Shown piece after piece: positions 37,543 through 43,860 of a stretch of 43,860 nt of DNA (position 1 is the stretch's first letter; each line of letters opens with the position of its first letter). Origin of the DNA: a virus; IMG/VR virus record IMGVR_UViG_3300012931_000033, positions 1 through 43,860 of that record, one strand, 5' to 3'. The translations under genes and the position numbers were made by a program. Under the pieces are notes generated by a model. The model ran no database searches. It had not been told where the DNA came from and saw nothing but the letters and a program-made list of their open reading frames with translations.

Positions 37543-38850
37543 TTAAGCGCGGGTCGCGAGGGTGACAAACGGGGAAAGGGTGCTGCTTCCTTTGTAGGGC
37601 GTCAGCGCGGACTTCCACTTCGGCTTGCCGTTTACGCGCATGTTGAATTTAAAAGTCATCTCGTCATAGATGAATTTCACGTGGATGGACGACGCGCCGA
37701 CAAGGCCGCCCTTGCGCACAAGCGCATACTCGCCAAAGTCGCCAAGGATAATATCTCCGACCGTTCCGAGCGTCGGGCACTGCTCGACCGGAATGATGGG
37801 GCGTCCCATCAAGGTGTTGTAAGGGCTGCTTACCAGCCCGTTTGCCGGCATGAACACGGGAACGCCGCCAGTGCCGACAGCCATTGACATGGCGAACAGC
37901 TGCGGTTCAATGTCCTGATTGATGTACCACGCGGCGGTCGGGCGGGAACGTCCCCAGCAGCGGGTGTACATTTTGACAATGTTTTCAAACGCGATTGTGG
38001 CGGCGGCCTGCCCGGATTCTTTGGCCACGGATACGGTGCCGGCATGACCGATAACGGCGGTGCACTGCGCCGCGCCCGTGCCGCTCAGGATTTCGTCCTG
38101 AAGCTTGAAGTTAAATTCCTGCGGCATTGCGTCCATGATAAGCGATTCAAGCGCGGGCGCATCGTTCAGCATACGCTCCGTAACGTAGCACAGCGCTTTC
38201 ATGTCGGATACGCGGCATTCCCACATGCCGAGCTTCGTCTGGCTGGAAGTCGCGGCGTCAACCTCGCCCTCGCGGTAAGCCCTCAGCCCGCCCCAGCGGG
38301 AACCAGTCGCCCGGCTGGATTCCTCGACGTAGGGAACTTCCAGGCTGTCGGAATACTGGCCGATTTCGTAGGAGCTGCACGAGCTGACGATTGGGCTTCC
38401 TTCGTAAACCTTTTTCATGATTTCGTTTGAACGGGTGGGCGTGATCAAAAAGCCGCCGTCGGCGGGCACGTTCGCGCTTGCGCCGGATGCGGCGTTCTGG
38501 ACAAGGCGCGGGTCGATCCTGCCGGAGTTTGTAAAGCGCCCCGTAGGTGAGGCCGCAGCGGCGACGGCAACAAGCATATCGCCGAAGCTCTCAAACCCCT
38601 TGTCTTGCTTTTTGGGTTCGCTTTCTGGCTTGAAATCCTTATAGGTTCCGTCCAGATCGCTAACCCTGCTCTGAAATTTCTTGTCCCTGTCGATCGTATC
38701 CTCAATTTCGCCGATTGCGGTGTCCAACTTGTCAAAATTGGCCTTTTCGTCGACCGACATATTGCGTTTTTCGGTCTGAATCTTGGCAAGAATATCTTCC
38801 TGCTGCTTGATCAGACCGGCTCTTTCCTGCAATTTCTCCTGAATGTTCAT
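37543..38850 (-). CDS. Major capsid protein, HK97 fold
   Basis: A 435-residue protein. Residues 1-100 are a helical delta/scaffold domain (MNIQEKLQERAGLIKQQEDI). The mature part begins near 130, followed by ADGGFLITPTRSNEIMKKVY and an HK97-type body (YINQDIEPQLFAM, PIIPVEQCP, ALVRKGGLVGASS). The adjacent ClpP-like protease should remove the delta domain. Confidence 0.95.
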   Translation of the reverse strand: MNIQEKLQERAGLIKQQEDILAKIQTEKRNMSVDEKANFDKLDTAIGEIEDTIDRDKKFQSRVSDLDGTYKDFKPESEPKKQDKGFESFGDMLVAVAAAASPTGRFTNSGRIDPRLVQNAASGASANVPADGGFLITPTRSNEIMKKVYEGSPIVSSCSSYEIGQYSDSLEVPYVEESSRATGSRWGGLRAYREGEVDAATSSQTKLGMWECRVSDMKALCYVTERMLNDAPALESLIMDAMPQEFNFKLQDEILSGTGAAQCTAVIGHAGTVSVAKESGQAAATIAFENIVKMYTRCWGRSRPTAAWYINQDIEPQLFAMSMAVGTGGVPVFMPANGLVSSPYNTLMGRPIIPVEQCPTLGTVGDIILGDFGEYALVRKGGLVGASSIHVKFIYDEMTFKFNMRVNGKPKWKSALTPYKGSSTLSPFVTLATRA

Positions 38851-39617
38851 CTTGTTTCCTCCTGATACTTGAATTTAGATTTTTTAAGATCGATTTGCTT
38901 TTGCAATATAAAAAGCCGGTCGGCGTCCGGCTTATCGCTGGTTTCAGCCTTCTTAAGCTCGTTTTGCTGGACAATCGCCATTTTCGGGGCGTTTTTAAAG
39001 GATTTTAGGTCAAATTGCTGCCCGTTGACAGTCAAAATCCGTCCGTTTATGCTTGCGGCTATCTGTTTTTCTTCCTCGATTTCGTCCGCAAACCCGTAAT
39101 CTTTGGCCTCCTGCGCGGTCATCCACGTTTCGGCGTCAAGCAATTCAATGATTTTTTTATCCTCTTGACCGCTTTTCATGGCATAAACGGGTACCATGGC
39201 AGCCTGTATTTTGTCTAATTCGTCTGCGACTTTGCGCAAATCAGCCGCAAACCCCCACACGATTGTCGATGCGTTATGGATCATCATCATGGCGTTGGCT
39301 GGCATATAAACCTTATCTCCGGCCATGGCAATCAAGGAAGCTCCGGACGCCGCGATCCCATCGACATAAATGTTTTTTGTGGCCGAATGACGTTTAAGCA
39401 TTGTATAAATAGCCTGCGAAGCAAAAACATCCCCGCCAGGGCTGTTTATGTAGACATTTAACGTTTTAATATTGCCTAGCGCGTCAAGGTCGGCCTTGAA
39501 TTGTTTTGGCGTTACTTCATCTTCGTACCACGCTATGCTTGCTATTTCCCCATAAAGCAGCAGCTCCCCGGTTTCCTTGTCCTCGGCCTTATTTCTGAAT
39601 TCCCATGTTTTCTTCAC
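38847..39617 (-). CDS. ClpP-like prohead protease
   Basis: A 256-residue serine protease from GTG 39617 (GGAGG upstream). NVYINSPGGDVFASQAIYTM, GIAASGASLIAMAG (catalytic Ser), MMMIHNA (His) and the later Asp region DAETWMTAQEAKDYGFAD are those of ClpP-type prohead proteases. It overlaps the capsid gene by four bases. Confidence 0.94.
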   Translation of the reverse strand: MKKTWEFRNKAEDKETGELLLYGEIASIAWYEDEVTPKQFKADLDALGNIKTLNVYINSPGGDVFASQAIYTMLKRHSATKNIYVDGIAASGASLIAMAGDKVYMPANAMMMIHNASTIVWGFAADLRKVADELDKIQAAMVPVYAMKSGQEDKKIIELLDAETWMTAQEAKDYGFADEIEEEKQIAASINGRILTVNGQQFDLKSFKNAPKMAIVQQNELKKAETSDKPDADRLFILQKQIDLKKSKFKYQEETR

Positions 39618-40924
39618 CTGTTTTCACCTCCGTTTTGTAACGCTGTAATCAAAGCGTCCATTTTTTCTTCAAGGCTGTTTTGCGCAACCTGCTGCCCGCT
39701 CACCGGCTCGATGGAATTCACGACGCCGATTTCCCGCATGTTGCCGTTTATCAGCAGTTTGTCGGCCTCCGGCTCATCGCGCGGGTTCATATCGTCAACA
39801 GCTCGCCACTCGTTACCGCTGATCACGCCGTCCTGCCGCTTGATATGATTGACGTTTGCCCGCGTCGGCGCGTCGCCTCTCAACAGTTCGTCCATATTCA
39901 GGCGGGAAAAAAGCCCCTGCGCCCGGTCGCGCGCCGTTAAGTTCTGCGTGTCTGTGCCAATTTCCCAGCGCTTCACCCAAGGCAGCAAAGTACGTTTGAC
40001 ATATGCCAAATCCTGATGCTCGATATTGGAAAACGTGGCGTGAGACAAATCCTGAATCATGTGGAGCGGCATGCGGTAAATCCGGGCAATTTCTTCTATT
40101 TGAAAGCGACGCGTTTCCAAAAACTGCGCTTCGTCCAAGTTCATATTGAGCTTTGTGAACGTCATGCCGTTTTCCAGCACCATGATTTTATGTGCTTTGC
40201 CAAGTCCGGCAAATTTATCATCTATTTCTTTTTTCAGCGCGTCCCTGTCTTTTACGGCCTCTGGAGTTGTTATAAAGCCCCCGACATTTGCGCCGTTGGA
40301 ATAAAACCGCGCGGCGAATTCTTCGGCGGCAAGGCCCAGCCCCACCGCCTCCATCGCCATTTTTACGGGCGAATAGCCGACAAGGCCGTCATAGCCCAGC
40401 CCCGGAATGTGAAATATTTCATCCTTTCGAAACGGTATCGGCTTGCCTCTGTCGTTAAATTCGTAATAGACCTCGCCCGTGTCTTTGTCCCGCTTTACGG
40501 TCATGTCGAACCAGTCAAGCAGCTTCAGCCCCACAACCTGGCCGCGATTGTTCAGCGTTTTGTAGGCGTAGCCGTTTCCAGACTGCAAAATATGGCTCTG
40601 AAAAGTTTCCTCAAAGGTCATGGCGTTCATTTCTCCGTTTGGAGAATTTAAAAGCACATCGTTCAGCGGGTGATCAAAGGCCACGTCGGAGCCTTTCGAC
40701 TTATTCCGCGGATCCCTCCACCTCCGGATCTCAAACGGAAGCAGCCCGATATCCTCCGATATGATGCGGATGCAGGCATATACCGCCGAGAATTTCATAG
40801 CCGATTCTTCGCTTACCTTTACGCCGGTATTGCTTCTCCACCCGCCATAAAAATGCGATTCAAATTCCTTGTCAAAATCGGCCATGGAATAGTTTTTAAA
40901 GATCATATTTTTTAATAATCCCAT
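39614..40924 (-). CDS. HK97-type portal protein
   Basis: A 436-residue portal. Markers are EESAMKFSAVYACIRIISED, LLQ/HILQSGNGYAYKTLN-type stretch near 110-125, DEIFHIPGLGYDGLVGYSPV and FQIEEIARIYRMPLHMIQDL, followed by the ending helices. It forms the dodecameric DNA channel of the capsid. Confidence 0.94.
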   Translation of the reverse strand: MGLLKNMIFKNYSMADFDKEFESHFYGGWRSNTGVKVSEESAMKFSAVYACIRIISEDIGLLPFEIRRWRDPRNKSKGSDVAFDHPLNDVLLNSPNGEMNAMTFEETFQSHILQSGNGYAYKTLNNRGQVVGLKLLDWFDMTVKRDKDTGEVYYEFNDRGKPIPFRKDEIFHIPGLGYDGLVGYSPVKMAMEAVGLGLAAEEFAARFYSNGANVGGFITTPEAVKDRDALKKEIDDKFAGLGKAHKIMVLENGMTFTKLNMNLDEAQFLETRRFQIEEIARIYRMPLHMIQDLSHATFSNIEHQDLAYVKRTLLPWVKRWEIGTDTQNLTARDRAQGLFSRLNMDELLRGDAPTRANVNHIKRQDGVISGNEWRAVDDMNPRDEPEADKLLINGNMREIGVVNSIEPVSGQQVAQNSLEEKMDALITALQNGGENR

Positions 40925-41091
40925 TATTTAAGCCTCCTTGCCGGAAATCCGAACAGGAACAGCCCCGCCCCGCCGATGATGTACGCCGCCGGCGCATAAA
41001 TCTGATAGACGCCGTAAACGAGCAGTAAAAAACCCGCCGCCATAGCGAGTTCTGACAGTATGTCATAAAGTTTTGCCGATGTATTTTTCAT
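40924..41091 (-). CDS. Small two-helix membrane protein between terminase and portal
   Basis: A 55-residue protein from ATG 41091; its stop overlaps the portal start (TAATG). Two hydrophobic helices cover about residues 14-31 and 34-49, then PARRLK. Comparable tiny membrane proteins occur at this place in many Firmicutes siphophages. Function unknown. Confidence 0.7.
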   Translation of the reverse strand: MKNTSAKLYDILSELAMAAGFLLLVYGVYQIYAPAAYIIGGAGLFLFGFPARRLK

Positions 41092-41098
41092 AGCAACC

Positions 41099-42658
41099 TC
41101 AAAAGCAAATTAGCTTATCTCCCGCCGGGCGGGTATCGTAGATGCTGATCTTTTCCAGCCTCGTCGCCGCCGTCGCCGCGTTTATAAGCGCCACAATCGG
41201 ATCGATGCGGTCGATGCTGCGGTTTTTCATGGCTTTCATATTTTCGTTGCCGTCTGTTGATATAACGACATTGCCAAACGCCCACCTTCCAAGCGGATTA
41301 TGCGCGTGGGTTATTTTTTTAGAATAAAACAGGCGTTCCAATTCGTTCATGCCGGGCGTGTGTCCCTTCCAGTCCTGCGATATGTCAATAAATTTATTTG
41401 ATATTTCCGGGTCGAGCAGCTGCTTTAATATTTCCAGGTGCCACGGGTCGGCGCAATAGTGGACGACGTCATACAGCGCTTCATATTCCTCAATTTTTGC
41501 CTTTACAAAGCTGTAGTCGATAACGTCTCCCGCCGTGGCCTTTACGAAACCGCCGCGCTCCCATTCGTCATACTTGACGTGGTCGCGGGCGATGCGCTCT
41601 TTCATTTTGTTTTCCGGGATAAAGGCGTCTACAAAAAAACGCCAATCGTCAAACCCATCCTGCGGGGGGAATAACGGCGCGGTTCCGGCAAGGTCGACTG
41701 TTCGCGCAAGGTCAACGCCGACATAGCAGCGCTTTTTCAGCAGCTCCGAGGGATTCCACTTGCCCTCGGTTTCGTCCCACAGCGTTATCGGCAGCCAGCC
41801 GACGCGCTTGAGGGATACCCATTGATTCAGGCGGAGCCAGCGGAATAGCTTTTCATTCGCCGGATTGTTGCGGGCTTTAAGCGCTTCCTGCCGCACCTTG
41901 TCGATGTCGATGGAAACGCCCAGCGAAGGATTGATTTTAAACCACAGCCTTTCGTCGTATATGTCGGCGTCCTCCGGCGCGTTGTACATCTTCACATACC
42001 AAGTAGGGTCTGAAATCTCGCCGTCGCGAATGCGGCGCGCCTGGTCGTGTATCTCCCAGCCGATAGACTTTTTGTCAGGGTCGTCGCCCGCCGTGGTGAT
42101 AACCCACCAAAGCGGTTCCTCGCGGGCGGAGCCTGCGCCGAACGTCATGTAATCCCACAAGTCGCGCTTCTGCTGTGCGTGCAGCTCGTCAAATATAACG
42201 ACGGTCGGATTTATGCCGTGCTTGCTGTACGCCTCTGCGGACAGGACTTTGATATACGTGCCGGTGCTTCGATTGTATATCTCCTTCTTGCTGTCAACGA
42301 CACGGACGAGCTTTTCAAGCTCCGGGTCCTGCTCGATCATCTGCTTTGCGGCCTTGTAAACTAACGACGCCTGTTCCCGCTCTGCGGCGCAGCAGTATAT
42401 CTGACCGCCGGGGCCGTCGCAGACAAGATGATAAATCGATATGGCGGCGGTCAGCTCGGTCTTACCGTTTTTCTTCGGGATTTCCAGATATGCATACTGA
42501 TACTGCCGTCTGCCATTATCCCCGACGGTACCGTAAACATCCCACAGCACATCATGCTGCCAGTCCTGTAAAACAAACGGACGACCGTAAAAGTCGCCCG
42601 TAAGATGCAGGAACGATATGAACTCTATGACCTCAAGCGCCCGGTCTTTGTTGATCAC
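41099..42658 (-). CDS. terL: Terminase large subunit
   Basis: A 519-residue packaging motor of the HK97/P27-associated type. YLEIPKKNGKTELTAAIS is the Walker A-like region, TVVIFDELHAQ the Walker B/catalytic Glu, and YVGVDLARTVDLAGTAPLF the start of the nuclease domain. GTG start at 42658 overlaps the small-subunit stop by four bases. Confidence 0.96.
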   Translation of the reverse strand: MINKDRALEVIEFISFLHLTGDFYGRPFVLQDWQHDVLWDVYGTVGDNGRRQYQYAYLEIPKKNGKTELTAAISIYHLVCDGPGGQIYCCAAEREQASLVYKAAKQMIEQDPELEKLVRVVDSKKEIYNRSTGTYIKVLSAEAYSKHGINPTVVIFDELHAQQKRDLWDYMTFGAGSAREEPLWWVITTAGDDPDKKSIGWEIHDQARRIRDGEISDPTWYVKMYNAPEDADIYDERLWFKINPSLGVSIDIDKVRQEALKARNNPANEKLFRWLRLNQWVSLKRVGWLPITLWDETEGKWNPSELLKKRCYVGVDLARTVDLAGTAPLFPPQDGFDDWRFFVDAFIPENKMKERIARDHVKYDEWERGGFVKATAGDVIDYSFVKAKIEEYEALYDVVHYCADPWHLEILKQLLDPEISNKFIDISQDWKGHTPGMNELERLFYSKKITHAHNPLGRWAFGNVVISTDGNENMKAMKNRSIDRIDPIVALINAATAATRLEKISIYDTRPAGDKLICF

Positions 42659-43182
42659 TGTGCCTCACTTCGTTTTTTCATAAATGCCGCTATGCCACCG
42701 GTCGCCTGTTCTTTCGGCGGACTTTTGGGAATAGAGCGGATGCGGGATGCCGGGTTAAGGAATAGGCGGTCTTCGTATTTTAAAAGCAGCTCCTTGTTTT
42801 TGTTCATGGCGCGGAGCGTGTCGCTGATAAGCTCAAAGATTTTCAGCTTTTCCGCGACGTCGGCGCACTCGGCCAGGCTGTCATTAAGCCGCTGCAGGTT
42901 GTGCTGCAGGCCGCATGTGTTCGCCACTTCCAGACAATAGCGGTTGATTGTCTGCTCGTCCAGCCCGTCGATGTATGTGATTTTTTTATAAAGCCGCCGC
43001 AGCCAGGCGAATACCTTGTGGGCTTCCGGATTATCGCGAACCTGTTTGGATTCGTGAAATGTAAATCCGGTATATAATGCCTGCTCGGCGGCTTTGCGGG
43101 TTTCAAGCTGTTCTTTTGTGCGGTGGTCTTTGTTTCCCTCCATCAGGATAAGGCCCACCGGCTTCGAAGGCCTGCCTGCCAT
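42655..43182 (-). CDS. terS: Terminase small subunit, P27 family
   Basis: A 175-residue DNA-recognition subunit. MAGRPSKPVGLILMEGNKDH and the long helices with FAWLRRLYKKITYIDGLDEQ are typical of P27-type small terminases. It recognises the packaging site, expected in the adjoining non-coding DNA. Confidence 0.9.
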   Translation of the reverse strand: MAGRPSKPVGLILMEGNKDHRTKEQLETRKAAEQALYTGFTFHESKQVRDNPEAHKVFAWLRRLYKKITYIDGLDEQTINRYCLEVANTCGLQHNLQRLNDSLAECADVAEKLKIFELISDTLRAMNKNKELLLKYEDRLFLNPASRIRSIPKSPPKEQATGGIAAFMKKRSEAQ

Positions 43183-43203
43183 GTCAATCGCCTCGCTTAT
43201 GCG

Positions 43204-43704
43204 TCATTTTAAATTTTTCCATTGCTTTCCGTCATAAACTCTTATTTTGTAATTCCGAAACATTGTTTGCAAAACCTTGTTTATGCGGTTCCCTCTGCAA
43301 TACAGCCAGGGATTCATAAAGTATTGCCGCTCTTTTGAATTTTTGCCTCGGTATAAAATATCTTTATCAATAAGCGAATTTAGGGCTTGCGATACCGCGC
43401 CTCTGCTTAAAGCGGACAATTCCGCAATTTGATCAAATGTAATCATGTCGCCATTTTCATGCTTTAAACAGCAATCTTCGTAACCGACGTATGGACTTAC
43501 CGTAAACAATACGGCCTTTTCGTTTGGCGTTAAATCCTTCATCCATTTTTTAAGCTCGGACATATTGCCCTTGTAGAAGTGTTCAATCTTCCACGTTTGA
43601 AATTGGCTCAAGTGTTCTATGGATGCTTCGCGGACAATTTTGTCTTTGCCGTGCATTTCATTAACAACTTCTCCGGTGGCGGAGTTCACTACCAATCTAT
43701 CCAA
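43204..43704 (-). CDS. RepL-like winged-helix protein
   Basis: A 166-residue protein from TTG 43704, chosen because GGAGG lies six bases upstream; GTG 43725 overlaps an operator-like palindrome. DRLVVNSATGEVV, LTPNEKAVLFTVSPYVGYED, FDQIAELSALSRGAVSQALN (helix-turn-helix) and YFMNPWLYCRGNR match the RepL-type plasmid initiators of Firmicutes. In a phage, next to terS, a transcription regulator is as likely as an initiator. Confidence 0.78.
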   Translation of the reverse strand: MDRLVVNSATGEVVNEMHGKDKIVREASIEHLSQFQTWKIEHFYKGNMSELKKWMKDLTPNEKAVLFTVSPYVGYEDCCLKHENGDMITFDQIAELSALSRGAVSQALNSLIDKDILYRGKNSKERQYFMNPWLYCRGNRINKVLQTMFRNYKIRVYDGKQWKNLK

Positions 43705-43719
43705 GCAAAACCTCCATAG

Positions 43720-43734
43720 GTTCACCAGGTGAAC
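43720..43734. promoter_or_regulatory. 15-base palindrome, candidate operator
   Basis: GTTCACC-A-GGTGAAC, a perfect odd palindrome just upstream of the ribosome site of the RepL-like gene. It may be its autoregulatory operator or a binding site for another winged-helix protein. Confidence 0.6.
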
Positions 43735-43860
43735 TAACCAAAAATCGCTGTAGCTTTACTGTTGCAAAGGTTTGAACCCTGTTTTTTTGAATTTGGGGCC
43801 TCTCGTATTCTGTAATCCGTTTTCGGGTGGTTCATTTTGCGAAAAAATGTTGCGCTGTAA
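43735..43860. other. Non-coding window edge upstream of the RepL-like gene
   Basis: No gene is seen. On the minus strand the stretch contains GAGAGGCCCC (about 43795-43806) and A-tracts, and if the molecule is circular it joins positions 1-53. It is the most likely place for the packaging site together with them. No clear promoter was identified. Confidence 0.35.

Noticed and set aside
1-43860. Direct terminal repeats at the window ends
   Set aside because: Only GTTTTCGG is shared between position 1 and 43819-43826, within chance expectation.
1-43860. A CRISPR array
   Set aside because: No set of regularly spaced repeats of CRISPR length was seen on reading; the iterons at 5.8 kb are 11-base tandem units without spacers.

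Overview
The window reads as the complete or nearly complete genome of a temperate, HK97-type siphovirus of a Firmicutes host, most likely a Clostridia member. Evidence for the host is the strong AGGAGG ribosome binding sites, sigma-A promoters of the TTGACA-17-TATAAT type, a LexA/DinR-type box (GAAC-N4-GTTC), a phi-LC3-type holin, an ArpU/RinA-like late regulator, a P27-type small terminase and a c-di-GMP-I (GEMM) riboswitch. The ends of the window fall between the HNH endonuclease and the terminase genes. The integration site at 16.4 kb has integrase arm repeats on both sides of its tRNA-Ser core. The sequence therefore looks like the circular or excised phage (attP) rather than a prophage cut out of a chromosome.

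Layout. From 13.16 kb down to 1.9 kb on the minus strand lies the early operon: Cro-like and excisionase-like regulators, many small proteins, a SleB-like hydrolase, a RecB-like nuclease plus RecT recombinase pair, an SSB-like protein, two DNA methyltransferases, a replication initiator with an internal iteron cluster, a DnaB helicase, a RuvC-like resolvase and an ArpU/RinA-like regulator. HNH genes follow at 1.2-0.05 kb. Wrapping round to 43.7 kb come a RepL-like regulator, terminases, portal, ClpP-like protease, capsid, several decoration-like proteins, connectors, tail genes and a lysis cassette (holin, a subtilisin-like peptidase, amidase) ending at 23.1 kb. All of these are on the minus strand.

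Immunity and cargo. From 13.2 to 16.3 kb lie the plus-strand repressor, a type IV pilin-like gene with a DUF5658-like membrane protein, and the integrase. Opposite the repressor's 3' end is a minus-strand SOS-promoter unit encoding a 46-residue protein. A c-di-GMP riboswitch sits just upstream of it and points into it. Together they suggest that DNA damage and a second messenger both feed into the lysogeny switch.

Main novelty. Between the endolysin and attP, 23.06-18.0 kb on the minus strand, is a tightly packed operon for a type IV-B-like CRISPR-Cas effector: Csf1, a Cas11-like small subunit, Csf2/Cas7 and Csf3/Cas5. It has no visible array, Cas6, helicase or adaptation genes. Where a CysH-like gene usually accompanies IV-B, this operon carries a radical SAM protein with a B12-binding-like N-terminus, followed by a sigma-70-region-2-like protein with several helix-turn-helix segments. 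The operon ends at a bidirectional terminator facing a plus-strand cargo operon that includes an AP2-domain protein. All family assignments were made by reading motifs and have not been checked by database search.
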